Made by a program: the position numbers and the translations under genes
Origin: Chloroflexota bacterium
GTDB taxonomy: Bacteria > Chloroflexota > UBA11872 > UBA12225
Assembly (NCBI GenBank): GCA_030447525.1
Contig: JAUJOR010000012.1
Coordinates: 62,001 to 126,000, forward strand
DNA: 64,000 nucleotides
Direction of reading: 5' to 3'
Shown here: in pieces, positions 1 to 9,084 of the stretch
How positions within the stretch are numbered: the stretch's first letter is position 1
Layout: each line of letters begins with the position of its first letter
The notes under the pieces: model-generated
Seen by the model: only the letters and a program-made list of their open reading frames with translations
What the model was told of the DNA's origin: nothing
Databases searched by the model: none

Positions 1-2
1 TC

Positions 3-2831
3 GTTGCCCACTACAGGGGACAGATCCGGCACGTCCAGCTGTGGAATGAGCCTAACCTGATCGTGGAATGGGGCGATCAACCGGTGGATGCAGCGGCTTA
101 CGTCGAGCTGCTCAAAGCCGGCTACCTGGGGGCAAAGCGGGCTGACCCCAGCATCCGCGTCCTCAGCGGCATGCTGGCCCCCACGCTCGAGCCAGACGTC
201 CCCGGCGCACGTGGGCTGGACGATCTCCTCTACCTCGACCGCATGTACCGCCACGGGGCCAAGCCGTACTTCGACATCCTGGCCGGCAATGCCTACGGGC
301 TGCGCACCGGGCCCGAGGACCGCCAGGTGGGCGTGAGCTACACCAACTTCCCGCGAGTCTTGCTCACCCGCGAGGTCATGCTCCGCCACGAGGACGGTGG
401 CAAGGCCGTGTGGGTCACGGAGTTCGGTTGGAACGCCCTGCCCCCGGGGTGGACAGGTGATCCGTCCCCCTGGGGCGAGGTCTCCGCCCCGGAGCAGGCC
501 AGCTACATCGTGGGGGCCTATGCCCGGGCGCAGCGGGAGTGGCCCTGGCTGGGCCCGCTGGCCCTGTGGCTCTTCCGCCAGCCGCGACCCGACCCGCGCG
601 ACCCGACGGCCTACTTCGGCCTCGTTGACGAGGCGTGGCGTCCCCGGCCGGCTTATGATGCCCTGCGGGCGACGGCGCCCGGTGCGACGCGGCGGGCGCC
701 CGGCGAGACGGGGGGGGCCGCCCCCGAGAGAGGGGGCCACCGAGTCTTTGGCCCCGGGGTGTACCAGGAAAGCGCTGAGGGTCTTACCTTTACCGGCACC
801 TGGCAGTGGACGCCGGATGGCGCCGCCTCGCTCGGCGCCGTGCGCGAGAGCCCCATCTCGGGGGCGACGCTGCGGCTGCGCTTCCGTGGCACCAAGCTGG
901 AGGTGCTGGCGCCGGTGGGGCCGTCGCGGGGCACCGCCTACGTCAAGATCAACGGCGCCGCTGCCCTGGCCAATCGCCTGCCGTTCACCGGCAGCGGACA
1001 GGCCATCCTCGACTTCTACGCCCCGGACGCCGTCGCCCAGCGCCGTCTGGTGATCGCCGACCATTTGCCGGATCGCGAGCACGAGGCGGAGCTGACCGTC
1101 ACCGGGAGCCACTCCCCCCTGTCCGATGGGCCCGGGGTAGGGATCGACGCCGTCATCGTCTCCCGTGCCCCACCCGTCCTTCCCCCTGCCCTGCTGGGGG
1201 CCGCCTGGGGCGCCACGCTCGTCGCCGGGCTGTGGATGGCCCGTAGTCTCGCCCGCTCTGGCTGCCGATCGCTGGGCCACCGTCTGGCCACCCCGGTCAA
1301 CCCCTGGGCTGATCCAGGGGCAATCCCAGAGGCAATCCCGCCGCATGCCCCCCTGGCCGGCGGGGTGGGCCAGCCGCACCGCCACGCCCCCTTTACCGCC
1401 CCTCAGCTCGTCCCCCTGTCGGGCCCCGGGCGCCTGGCCGGTGCCTGGGGCGCCGGGGGCGTCGCGCTGGGACTGGCCGGCCGTCTGGCCGGCAAGGTGG
1501 CCTGGCGCAAGGCCGGCGCCCTGGCCATCGCCGCCGGTCTGCCCCTGGCCCCCCTATCTGTAGCCACGCCCCTAGGGCGCTTCTCACCAGTGGAGCTCCT
1601 GATGGTCCTCTACGCCGGTGCCAACGTCGCCTGGCTGTACCTCGCCGGCCAGGTCCGTGGTCGTTACGGCGCTTTTGCCGTGCCGGCATTGCTGATCGTC
1701 GTCGCCGGCTTGATTTCGCTGGCCGTGGCCGAGTACCCGCGTCTGGCCCTGCGAGAGCTGCGCACGGTGGTGCTTGGCCCGGCTGTGTTCTACGTGCTCA
1801 CCCGGGCTGTCCTACGTGGCTCAGAGCGGGACGACCGCGGGGGGGACGCCCTACATCTGGCCGGTGCCTTTCTCATGGGTGCCGCCGGCGCTACCCTGCT
1901 GGCGCTAGGGCAGGTGGCTCTGGGACGAGACCTGGTCGCCGCCGAGGGTGTGACCCGCGCCGCCGCCCTCTATCGCAGTCCGAACAACCTGGCCCTGCTC
2001 CTCGACCGGGCCCTCCCCCTGGCCTTTGCTTTGGCCCTCTACCGGCGGCCGGGACGCCTCCGCTGGCTGTTTGCCGGCGCTGCGCTCCTCTGTGCCTGGG
2101 CCCTGTTCTTCACCTATTCCCGGGGAGCCTGGCTGGCCAGCGGCGTGTCCCTGGCCGTGGTCGCCATCCCGTACGTGGGGGGCATGCCGCGCCAGGCGCG
2201 CCGCCGGCTGCTGCTGTGGGGCACGGTGGGGGCAGTGCCTTTCCTGCTGCTCGTCATCGGCCTGGCCCTGCGCGTCGAGCGCCTCCGCTCCCTGCTGGAG
2301 CGCGAAGGCACCGCGTTCTTGCGCCTGCGCTTGTGGCAGGCGGCGTTGGAGATGGTCCGTGACCATCCCCTGTGGGGCATCGGCCTCGACCAGTTCCTCT
2401 ACCTCTATCCCAGGTACATGCACCCGGACGCCTGGCGCGAGCCGAACCTCTCGCACCCTCACAATCTGGTGCTCGACTTCTGGCTCCGGCTCGGTATACT
2501 CGGACTTCTGGCCCTCGCCTGGGTCATCTGGGAGGCCATCCGGCGCACCCGGAGACAGGGGGCGCTGGGGGGCGAGGGCGCGAGGGCTCCCGGCTGGCCA
2601 GCCGGGAGCCCGGCCGTCGGAGTCAAGGGCTCCTCCCCCCGGGGAGAGGGGGCAGCGCTGGGGACCGGGCCCCCGGGGCTACGCCTTGGCGCCCTTGGCG
2701 CCCTCACGGCCGTCCTGCTCCACGGTCTCATCGATAACTCGTACTTCGTCATCGACCTGGCCTACAGCTGCTGGATCTTGCTCTTACTCATCGAGCTTTC
2801 CACCGAGACGTCGTCCACAGTCGATCCTTGA
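3..2831 (+). CDS. Glycoside hydrolase fused to O-antigen ligase-like membrane protein (5' partial)
   Basis: The frame is open to the window edge, so the true start lies upstream. The N-terminal third looks like a clan GH-A TIM-barrel glycosidase: WNEPN at bases 42-56 supplies the usual acid/base Glu, and WVTEFGWN, with Glu at bases 420-422, the usual nucleophile. A beta-rich, carbohydrate-binding-like section follows (about bases 730-1170), then one membrane helix, a Pro/Gly/Ala linker and some ten hydrophobic helices. The last part carries O-antigen ligase (Wzy_C/RfaL) features: RSPNNLALLLDRALPL, YSRGAWL, and a loop HPLWGIGLDQF...HPHN. Inference: a surface polysaccharide enzyme that both trims or binds glycan and polymerises or ligates it. 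It ends 11 bp before a second ligase-like gene, suggesting one operon. The fusion is unusual; the exact GH family is not settled. Confidence 0.8.
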   Translation, partial: VAHYRGQIRHVQLWNEPNLIVEWGDQPVDAAAYVELLKAGYLGAKRADPSIRVLSGMLAPTLEPDVPGARGLDDLLYLDRMYRHGAKPYFDILAGNAYGLRTGPEDRQVGVSYTNFPRVLLTREVMLRHEDGGKAVWVTEFGWNALPPGWTGDPSPWGEVSAPEQASYIVGAYARAQREWPWLGPLALWLFRQPRPDPRDPTAYFGLVDEAWRPRPAYDALRATAPGATRRAPGETGGAAPERGGHRVFGPGVYQESAEGLTFTGTWQWTPDGAASLGAVRESPISGATLRLRFRGTKLEVLAPVGPSRGTAYVKINGAAALANRLPFTGSGQAILDFYAPDAVAQRRLVIADHLPDREHEAELTVTGSHSPLSDGPGVGIDAVIVSRAPPVLPPALLGAAWGATLVAGLWMARSLARSGCRSLGHRLATPVNPWADPGAIPEAIPPHAPLAGGVGQPHRHAPFTAPQLVPLSGPGRLAGAWGAGGVALGLAGRLAGKVAWRKAGALAIAAGLPLAPLSVATPLGRFSPVELLMVLYAGANVAWLYLAGQVRGRYGAFAVPALLIVVAGLISLAVAEYPRLALRELRTVVLGPAVFYVLTRAVLRGSERDDRGGDALHLAGAFLMGAAGATLLALGQVALGRDLVAAEGVTRAAALYRSPNNLALLLDRALPLAFALALYRRPGRLRWLFAGAALLCAWALFFTYSRGAWLASGVSLAVVAIPYVGGMPRQARRRLLLWGTVGAVPFLLLVIGLALRVERLRSLLEREGTAFLRLRLWQAALEMVRDHPLWGIGLDQFLYLYPRYMHPDAWREPNLSHPHNLVLDFWLRLGILGLLALAWVIWEAIRRTRRQGALGGEGARAPGWPAGSPAVGVKGSSPRGEGAALGTGPPGLRLGALGALTAVLLHGLIDNSYFVIDLAYSCWILLLLIELSTETSSTVDP
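2584..2611. repeat. 28-nt perfect palindrome inside the ligase domain
   Basis: Bases 2584-2597 are the exact reverse complement of 2598-2611 (GGGCTCCCGGCTGG and its complement). It lies in a stretch encoding a low-complexity Gly/Pro/Ala loop between two membrane helices near the end of the fused glycosidase-ligase gene. It may be a remnant of a small inserted repeat that kept the frame open. No flanking target duplication was identified. Confidence 0.7.
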
Positions 2832-2842
2832 GTCCCTGAGGC

Positions 2843-4411
2843 ATGGCTACGGCGGCGCTGACGGACGTTTCCCAACCCCTCGCCCCGCCGGAGGCGCTGC
2901 GGGGGCGCGCCATATCCCCCTGGCTGGCGATGCTCCCCCTGGGGCTGGTCCTGGCGCTCCTCCCTCCCACGCTCACCGGCCCGGCGGCGCTGGGGGCTGG
3001 GGGGGCGGCTGTCCTCCTGGCTCGCCCGCGCTGGGCCCTGTACCTCCTGGCCCTCACGGTGCCGTACCAGTCCGGCATGCGCTTCGGCGACGCCAGCGTC
3101 TCGCTGGACGTCAGGCTAGGCCAGGTCAACGTCTCGGTCACCGAGGGCGTGGTCGCCCTGTTGCTGATCGGCTGGCTAACGCAGCTGGCGTCTGGGCGTG
3201 CCCGGCGCCCGGCTCTTACTCCGCTCCTCGCCGCCGTCGCGGCCTTGTTGACCACACTGGCCCTCTCCGTGCTGGTGGCCAGCGATATCTCGCTGGCGGC
3301 CAAGGAGATGCTGAAGTGGGTTGAGGTAGCCGCCGTCTACCTCGCGGCCACGAGTCTCCTCCAAACGGCGGGCCAGCGGCGCACGCTGCTCCTATGGCTC
3401 CTCGGCGCCGCCCTCTCGCAGGCCATCGTGGGCCTGGTGCAGTCGGTGCGGCTCATCGGCCCGGCGCACTTCATGATCGGTGGGGTGCTGATGCGGGCCT
3501 ACGGCACCTTTGAGCAGCCCAACCCATTTGGGGGCTACCTCGGCCTGCACTTCCCGGTGGCCATCGCCCTGATCTTCTTTGGCCTCCCGCCCGGGGCATG
3601 GCGTCGGGTGGCGGCCTTTGCCACCGTGACCATCGGCGCCGCCCTTGTCATCGCCCTTTCTCGCGGGGCGTGGACGGCCCAGGTCGTGGCCTTGCTCCTG
3701 GTCATCCTCGGTGGCAGCCGAACGGCCCGCCACGCCGTTATGACGTTCGGTGTGCTCCTCCTCTTGCTCGGCGCCGCCGTCTGGCCGTTGCTGCCGACGG
3801 AGCTCTCGGCCCGCTTGGTCAGTGTCGTGAGCAGCGCGGTCGACCTTGGGAGCGTCCGTGATTCCGCCGTCACGCCGGAGAATTGGGCGGTCATGGAACG
3901 CCTTTCCCAGTGGTACGCCGGCTGGGAGATGTTCCGCGCCAACCCGCTCCTGGGGGTGGGGATCGGCAACTACAACGCCGCCTATGACACCTACCGGCTA
4001 GAGCAGTGGCCAGTAGCCCTGGGGCACGCCCACAACCACTACCTCACCGTGGCGGCTGAGGCCGGCTTCGTCGGCTTTCTGGGCTACCTGGGCTTCCTGA
4101 TCACGGCCTTCCGCTCCGGCATCGGGGCTTACCGTGTCCACCGGCTGACCGGGGAGCGGCAGGCCCAGGCCCTGGCGCTTGGTATCCTCGGCAGCCTGGC
4201 CGCTTTCGCCACCCACAACCTCTTCGACGTCGTCTTCGTCCATGGCATGGGCGTGACCGTCGGCTTACTCCTGGCCCTGCTGTACGTGCCGGGCGGCCTG
4301 GAGCCAGACGGCGGTAGACGACAAACGGCGCCGGGGGCCGCCCCGGCGCAAGGACGGGGGATTGACGACGTGGCACCGTCACCGAAGAGGACGCTTGATG
4401 ATCGAAGCTGA
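2843..4411 (+). CDS. O-antigen ligase family protein (polysaccharide polymerase/ligase)
   Basis: This 522-residue polytopic membrane protein has about a dozen hydrophobic segments starting near residue 28. Family signatures are FEQPNPFGGYLGLHFPVAIA, ALSRGAWTAQVVALLLVI and, in the large periplasmic loop, NPLLGVGIGNYN with GHAHNHYLTVAAEAG. The HNHY/H-N pair is typical of Wzy_C ligases. Role from the family: joining lipid-linked glycans on the outer face of the membrane. It starts 11 bp after the upstream fused ligase and overlaps the next gene's end, so the three are probably one transcript. The C-terminal 40 residues are disordered and charged. Polymerase versus ligase cannot be decided from sequence. 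Confidence 0.85.
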   Translation: MATAALTDVSQPLAPPEALRGRAISPWLAMLPLGLVLALLPPTLTGPAALGAGGAAVLLARPRWALYLLALTVPYQSGMRFGDASVSLDVRLGQVNVSVTEGVVALLLIGWLTQLASGRARRPALTPLLAAVAALLTTLALSVLVASDISLAAKEMLKWVEVAAVYLAATSLLQTAGQRRTLLLWLLGAALSQAIVGLVQSVRLIGPAHFMIGGVLMRAYGTFEQPNPFGGYLGLHFPVAIALIFFGLPPGAWRRVAAFATVTIGAALVIALSRGAWTAQVVALLLVILGGSRTARHAVMTFGVLLLLLGAAVWPLLPTELSARLVSVVSSAVDLGSVRDSAVTPENWAVMERLSQWYAGWEMFRANPLLGVGIGNYNAAYDTYRLEQWPVALGHAHNHYLTVAAEAGFVGFLGYLGFLITAFRSGIGAYRVHRLTGERQAQALALGILGSLAAFATHNLFDVVFVHGMGVTVGLLLALLYVPGGLEPDGGRRQTAPGAAPAQGRGIDDVAPSPKRTLDDRS

Positions 4412-5540
4412 ACGGCGAGAGGAGACGGCGCGGGATGGCCTCGAGCCCGCAGCGGTGGCGGATGCCGGTGCCGCGGGCTCGCGTGCCGCTGCCGTCCTGG
4501 CCGGAGCCACCGCCGAGGAGCGGTCGGTCAACATCGCCCGGCGCTTCTTCAACGTCAGGACCGGGCTTTCGTTCCTGCTGGGGATCGCTATCCTGGTGGC
4601 CCTCGTTCGAGTGACGGACATCCGTCCGGGCGAGATCTGGGAGCAGCTACAACGCGTCGACGGACGCGTCTACGCCCTAGCGGCCTGCTCGTACGTCCTG
4701 ACCTTCCCCGTCCGCGGCCGGCGCTGGCAGCGGCTCCTGGCCAACGTGGGCTCCCCTCTGCCCCTGGCGCACTTGACCGAGGTGATCTTCATCTCCTGGT
4801 TTGTCAACAGCGTCCTCCCAGGCAAGGTGGGGGATGTCTACCGAGGCTACCTCCTGCGCCTGGAATACCGCCTGTCTCTCTCCCGGACCGTGGGTACCGT
4901 CGTCGCCGAGCGCGTCCTCGATCTCACTATCCTGATCGTCCTCTTGGGGAGCACTGGCTTCCTCGTGCTGCGCAATCGCGTCTCCCCCCTCGTCGACCAC
5001 CTCCTCCAAGCCGGCTGGATCGGCCTGGCCGTCCTGCTCATCGGGCTGGCCGTGCTCTATCGCTACGGCGAGCGCCTGATGACCTCTTTCCCCGCTTCCG
5101 TACAGGCGGTCTATGCCAAGTTCGCCCACGGGACGTTTTCTTCCCTCAAGGGCATCCCTATCCTCGGCCTTCTGACCGTCCTGGCCTGGGGAGCCGAGGC
5201 CGGCCGGCTGTACTTCGTGATGGAGTCCCTGCAGGTCGGCCTGGGGCCGCTCGCTGCCCTCTTTACCGTCGCGGCCGTCTCCCTGGCCCTCATCGTCCCC
5301 ACTCCCGGCGGCCTGGGTGGCGTGGAGGCCGCCTTCGCCGGGGTGCTGGCCGTGTTCGGCGTCCCACCGGCGACCGCCCTGGCCGTCGCCCTGCTCGACC
5401 GGATGATCAGCTACTACAGCCTGATCCTCTTCGGCCTGCCGACGTTCCTCTTCACCAAGCGGGGGCGCTCAGCGCGTCCAGGGAGTCCTTCGAGCAGCTC
5501 TGAAGGGTCTCTGATACCAGGGACTTCCCCATCGGTGTAG
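4398..5540 (+). CDS. Flippase-like LPG-synthase TM family protein (UPF0104)
   Basis: About 380 residues with seven to eight helices. It matches the lysylphosphatidylglycerol synthase transmembrane / AglD2-like family: FPVRGRRWQRLLANVG, SWFVNSVLPGKVGDVYRGY, AERVLDLTILIVLL, and the C-terminal PTPGGLGGVEAAFAG with LLDRMISYYS. There is no soluble aminoacyltransferase domain, so it is the membrane half only, as often found beside glycosyltransferases where it may help translocate lipid-linked sugars. The ATG at 4398 is preferred because GAAGAGG lies 7 nt upstream; a TTG at 4362 would add 12 residues. The start overlaps the preceding gene by 14 bp, indicating translational coupling. Confidence 0.82.
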   Translation: MIEAERREETARDGLEPAAVADAGAAGSRAAAVLAGATAEERSVNIARRFFNVRTGLSFLLGIAILVALVRVTDIRPGEIWEQLQRVDGRVYALAACSYVLTFPVRGRRWQRLLANVGSPLPLAHLTEVIFISWFVNSVLPGKVGDVYRGYLLRLEYRLSLSRTVGTVVAERVLDLTILIVLLGSTGFLVLRNRVSPLVDHLLQAGWIGLAVLLIGLAVLYRYGERLMTSFPASVQAVYAKFAHGTFSSLKGIPILGLLTVLAWGAEAGRLYFVMESLQVGLGPLAALFTVAAVSLALIVPTPGGLGGVEAAFAGVLAVFGVPPATALAVALLDRMISYYSLILFGLPTFLFTKRGRSARPGSPSSSSEGSLIPGTSPSV

Positions 5541-5600
5541 CGCGACACCGGCCGGGGGGCCGCGGCTGCGGTCCAGGGGCGGGGCACTCAGCTCGAGGGT

Positions 5601-5621
5601 CCTGGGGGTACAGCCCCCAGG
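5601..5621. repeat. Short GC hairpin after the flippase-like gene
   Basis: CCTGGGGG at 5601-5608 pairs with CCCCCAGG at 5614-5621 across a 5-nt loop, 60 bases after the stop codon of the upstream gene. No T-run follows, so a factor-independent terminator is only weakly supported. Confidence 0.4.
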
Positions 5622-5633
5622 GAGAGTCTCCCC

Positions 5634-5668
5634 CTCCCTCCCAGCCGGGCGAAGGGGCTGGGAGGGAG
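5634..5668. repeat. 13-bp perfect hairpin just upstream of the GT4 gene
   Basis: Bases 5634-5646 (CTCCCTCCCAGCC) are an exact inverted repeat of 5656-5668, with a 9-nt loop. It ends 5 nt before the AAGGAG ribosome binding site of the glycosyltransferase starting at 5680. It could act as an attenuator, a transcript end for the upstream operon or an mRNA stabiliser. The position next to the ribosome binding site is the only functional hint. Confidence 0.5.
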
Positions 5669-5679
5669 AGTGGAAGGAG

Positions 5680-6807
5680 ATGAACGTTGCCGTCGACTTC
5701 ACGGCCGGGGTGCGCCAGCCGGCCGGGGTTGGGCGTTACACCCGGTCGCTCGTCCATGCCCTGACGACGCTGCCGGACTGGTCGCACGAGCTGGTGCTCC
5801 TGTGGGCCGGGCCGGCCCGCATCCCACCTCCCGTGGACTGGCCCCACACGCGCACGCGCCGTCTCCCCCTCTCCGAGCGCTGGATGACCGTGGCCTGGCA
5901 GCGAGCCCGTTTCCCCCTACCGGCCGACCTGCTCGCCGGGGGCGCCGACGTCTTCTATTCCCCGGACTTTGCCCTCCCGCCCCTGTGGCGGGCCCGCTCG
6001 CTGGTCACCGTCCATGACCTCTCTTATCTGACCCATCCGGAGACGCATTACCCTCCCCTACGGGCTTTCCTGACCCAGGTGGTGCCCCGCTCGGTGCGCC
6101 GCGCCGACCTTGTGCTGGCCGATTCCCGGCGCACGAAGGACGATCTAGTGACCCTTCTTGGCGCGCCGGAGGCCAAGATCGAGGTCGTCCACGCCGCCGC
6201 CGACCCCGTGTTCCGGCGGGTCGAGGACGCTCGCCGCCTGGCCGGGGTGCTGCGCCGCCGGGGGATTGACCGGCCTTATGTCATCACCGTGGGTACCATC
6301 CAACCCCGCAAGAACCTCCCCGTCGTCTTCGAGGCCCTGCGCCGGGTGCGCCAGAAGGGGCGGGACGTGCTACTCGTCCACGTCGGGCGTCCCGGCTGGC
6401 TCTACGAGCCGGTGTTCAAGGCCCTGGAGGCGAGCGGGGTCAAGGACGCCGTCCGGTTCCCGGAAGGGGTGGACGATGCCGAGCTCGCCGCCCTCTACAC
6501 CGGCGCCACGGCCCACGTCTTCCCTTCCCTCTACGAAGGCTTCGGCATCACGTGCCTGGAGGCCATGGCCTGTGGTGCCCCGGTAATCGCCTCACAGGCC
6601 GGGTCGCTGGCCGAGGTCGTTGGGGACGGCGCCGTCGCCGTCGAGCCGTCAGACGCCGGGGCCATCGCCGCCGGCATCGAGCGCTTGATGGACGATGCCC
6701 CCTTTCGCGAGGCGCTGATCCGGCGTGGCTACGCCCAGGCGGGGCGATTCTCGTGGGGGGCGAGCGCCGGCCGCCTGCGCCACCTCCTGGAGGGACTAAG
6801 GGCCTGA
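5680..6807 (+). CDS. Glycosyltransferase family 4
   Basis: A 375-residue GT-B glycosyltransferase. The N-terminal half starts MNVAVDFTAGVRQPAGVGRY, with the glycine-rich acceptor loop. The nucleotide-sugar half has VITVGTIQPRKNLPVVFEAL, then the E-x7-E signature within YEGFGITCLEAMACGAPVIA, whose two Glu bind the donor. Length and motifs match retaining mannosyl/glucosyl transferases of exopolysaccharide clusters. AAGGAG sits 2 nt upstream of the ATG. It follows the ligase/flippase genes after 139 bp containing two hairpins, so it may be separately controlled. Donor and acceptor are unknown. Confidence 0.9.
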   Translation: MNVAVDFTAGVRQPAGVGRYTRSLVHALTTLPDWSHELVLLWAGPARIPPPVDWPHTRTRRLPLSERWMTVAWQRARFPLPADLLAGGADVFYSPDFALPPLWRARSLVTVHDLSYLTHPETHYPPLRAFLTQVVPRSVRRADLVLADSRRTKDDLVTLLGAPEAKIEVVHAAADPVFRRVEDARRLAGVLRRRGIDRPYVITVGTIQPRKNLPVVFEALRRVRQKGRDVLLVHVGRPGWLYEPVFKALEASGVKDAVRFPEGVDDAELAALYTGATAHVFPSLYEGFGITCLEAMACGAPVIASQAGSLAEVVGDGAVAVEPSDAGAIAAGIERLMDDAPFREALIRRGYAQAGRFSWGASAGRLRHLLEGLRA

Positions 6808-6875
6808 ACCAGCAGGCGCAGCCTACTGAGTAGGTGCAGCCCACTGCAGCCCACTGCCGGCCGCCCCCTACCGCC

Positions 6876-7901
6876 CTACAGCCCATCCAGCGCCAAGGCC
6901 AGCGCCCCGGCGATGCCGGCGTCATAGCCCAGGGCGGCCGGGACGACCTCCGGACTGGGGATGCTGGGGAGGAGGTGCGCGCGCAGCGCAGCGCGTAACG
7001 GGGTGAACAGCACCTCCCCGCTCTCCCCCACACCCCCGCCGACGACGATGATCGAAAGGTCGAGGATGTTGGCGGCGTTCCCCAAGGCCAGTCCCAGGTA
7101 GCAGGCGGTCTCTTCCGCCAGCTGGAGGGCCAGCGCGTCCCCCTCGGCGGCGGCGCGAAAGACGTGGCGGCCCCCGATCTGTCCCACTTCGCCCCCGGCC
7201 AGGGCCCGCAGACGGCCGGCGGCCTCTGGCTCTGCCCCGGCAGCCACTTGTGCCCGGCGCTCGATGGCGCGGCCGGATGCCAGGGCCTCCAGGCAGCCCC
7301 GCTTGCCGCAGGGACACAAGGGCCCCTCCGGGAGCACGGTGACGTGCCCAATCTCTCCGGCCATGCCGTGCTGCCCGTGGTACAGACGTCCGTTCAAGAT
7401 CACCCCGGCGCCGATCCCCGTGCCGACGTTGACGTACAGGATGTTGCGGTGCCCCCGCCCGGCGCCGAAAATCGCTTCCCCGAGGGCGGCCGCGTTGGCG
7501 TCGTTGTCGATCACCGTGGGTGCGTCCAGGTGCTGTTCCAGCGTGGCTCGCAGCGGGTAGCCCTCCCATCCAGGGACGTGGTGCGAGGTAACGATCGTCC
7601 CGTTCTTGATGTCCACCGGCCCGCCAAAGCCCACCCCCACCCGCAGTAGCTTGTCCGCTCCTGGGCGACCCGGCGTGTGCCCCACCTCTGCCAGGGAAGC
7701 ATCGATCATCTCCAGGACGTTGCCCATCACGTCCTGGGCAGCGCCCCCGGGACGCAGCTGCCGGCGCTGGGTGGCGACCACCTCCCCGTCCAGGCGCGCG
7801 AGAGCCACCGTCTGGTTTGTGCCTCCGATGTCCACCCCAGCCACCATCCCCTCGGTGGCGAACTGGGGCCTCGTGTCCAGCCGGGGCAGACTGCGCTGCA
7901 T
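6876..7901 (-). CDS. ROK family sugar kinase (glucokinase-like)
   Basis: The 341-residue protein has the ATP-binding phosphate 1 motif GVDIGGTNQTVALA near residue 22, the substrate Asp in VIDNDANAAALGEAIFGAG, GTGIGAGVI, and the ROK signature HGMAGEIGHVTV followed by the zinc ligands CPCGKRGCLE. No N-terminal helix-turn-helix is present, so this is a kinase rather than a NagC/XylR repressor. It probably phosphorylates glucose or a related hexose or N-acyl amino sugar with ATP. It lies just downstream of two peptide/glycan-type ABC ATPases on the same strand (gap 84 bp), which suggests that the imported compound is or contains a sugar. Confidence 0.88.
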   Translation of the reverse strand: MQRSLPRLDTRPQFATEGMVAGVDIGGTNQTVALARLDGEVVATQRRQLRPGGAAQDVMGNVLEMIDASLAEVGHTPGRPGADKLLRVGVGFGGPVDIKNGTIVTSHHVPGWEGYPLRATLEQHLDAPTVIDNDANAAALGEAIFGAGRGHRNILYVNVGTGIGAGVILNGRLYHGQHGMAGEIGHVTVLPEGPLCPCGKRGCLEALASGRAIERRAQVAAGAEPEAAGRLRALAGGEVGQIGGRHVFRAAAEGDALALQLAEETACYLGLALGNAANILDLSIIVVGGGVGESGEVLFTPLRAALRAHLLPSIPSPEVVPAALGYDAGIAGALALALDGL

Positions 7902-7985
7902 CAGGCGACCGCCCGCAGTAGGGAGTAAACGAGAACGCGTCTGCCGGGGCGGAACTGCATGCTGTCTCCTCCTCCCTGGCCCATA

Positions 7986-9002
7986 TTACGCGAAGTGGCA
8001 GGCCGCCCAGTGCCCGGGCTTGACCTCCCGGAACTCCGGCTCCTGCTCGCGGCAGATGGTATCCGCCAGGGGGCAACGGGTGTGGAAGCGGCACGCCGGC
8101 GGGGGGTTTACCGGGGAGGGGACGTCGCCGGTGAGGATGATCCGCTCGCGCCGGCGCTCGATCGTCGGATCAGGGATGGGCACGGCCGAGAGCAAGGCCT
8201 TGGTATAGGGATGGCGCGGGTCTTCGTACAGCTCCAGGTGGTCGGCCAGCTCCACGATCTTGCCCAGGTACATCACGGCCACTCGATCGGAGATGTGGCG
8301 CACGACCGAGAGGTCGTGGGCGATGAACAGGTAGGTCAGCCCGAACTCGTCCTGCAGCTCCTCCAGGAGATTGATCACCTGGGCCTGGATAGAGACGTCT
8401 AGGGCGGAGATGGGCTCGTCGCAGACGATGAAGCTGGGGTTCACCGCCAGGGCGCGGGCGATGCCGATGCGCTGGCGCTGCCCGCCGGAGAACTCGTGCG
8501 GGTAGCGGTTGGCGAAGTACGGGTTGAGCCCCACCACCCGTAAGAGCTCCTCCACCCGTTGCTGCTTCTCCTTGCCCTTGGCCAGGCCGTGGATGTCCAG
8601 GGGCTCGCCGATGATGCTCCCCACGGTCATCCGCGGGTTGAGCGAGGCATAGGGGTCCTGGAAGATCATCTGCATCTTGCGACGCATCTTGCGCAGGGAT
8701 TCGCCCTTGAGCTTGGTCAGCTCTACCCCCTCGAACTCCACCGCACCGGACGTAGGGCGGTAGAGCTGCAAGATGGCCCGCCCCGTGGTGGACTTGCCGC
8801 AGCCGGACTCCCCGACCAGGCCCAGCGTCTCCCCGCGCCGGATGGTGAAGGACACGCCGTCTACCGCGCGCACGGCCCCCACCTTACGCTGAAAGATGAT
8901 CCCCTGGGTCAGCGGAAAGTGCATGACCAGGTCACGCACCTCCAGCAAGTTGGTGTCCGCGGTGCGCTCCGGGGCGGTGCTGGAGATCGGTGCTACGGCC
9001 AC
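7986..9002 (-). CDS. Oligopeptide/dipeptide-type ABC transporter ATP-binding protein (OppF/DppF-like)
   Basis: A 338-residue ATPase with Walker [11 protein letters not shown]-loop [12 protein letters not shown], signature [15 protein letters not shown], Walker [15 protein letters not shown] and H-loop [10 protein letters not shown]. The C-terminal oligopeptide-transporter extension contains [14 protein letters not shown], the Cys cluster seen in OppD/F proteins. The start is GTG with GGAGG 10 nt upstream. It pairs with the OppD-like ATPase just upstream (82 bp gap). No permease or binding protein is encoded nearby, so membrane partners must come from another locus or this is a broken-up operon. 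Confidence 0.9.
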   Translation of the reverse strand: MAVAPISSTAPERTADTNLLEVRDLVMHFPLTQGIIFQRKVGAVRAVDGVSFTIRRGETLGLVGESGCGKSTTGRAILQLYRPTSGAVEFEGVELTKLKGESLRKMRRKMQMIFQDPYASLNPRMTVGSIIGEPLDIHGLAKGKEKQQRVEELLRVVGLNPYFANRYPHEFSGGQRQRIGIARALAVNPSFIVCDEPISALDVSIQAQVINLLEELQDEFGLTYLFIAHDLSVVRHISDRVAVMYLGKIVELADHLELYEDPRHPYTKALLSAVPIPDPTIERRRERIILTGDVPSPVNPPPACRFHTRCPLADTICREQEPEFREVKPGHWAACHFA

Positions 9003-9084
9003 GGCGATGGTCCCTCCCTCGTCGTGAGGTCGTGCGTTGCGGGTGTTACAGATCCTGGGCTGTGAGGGGGGACTTGAGCACGCC

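Noticed and set aside
1905..2462. Gln/Glu/Gly-rich antisense frame opposite the ligase gene
   Set aside because: Typical shadow frame in high-GC DNA; no start signal, no motifs, and the sense strand encodes a clear membrane protein.
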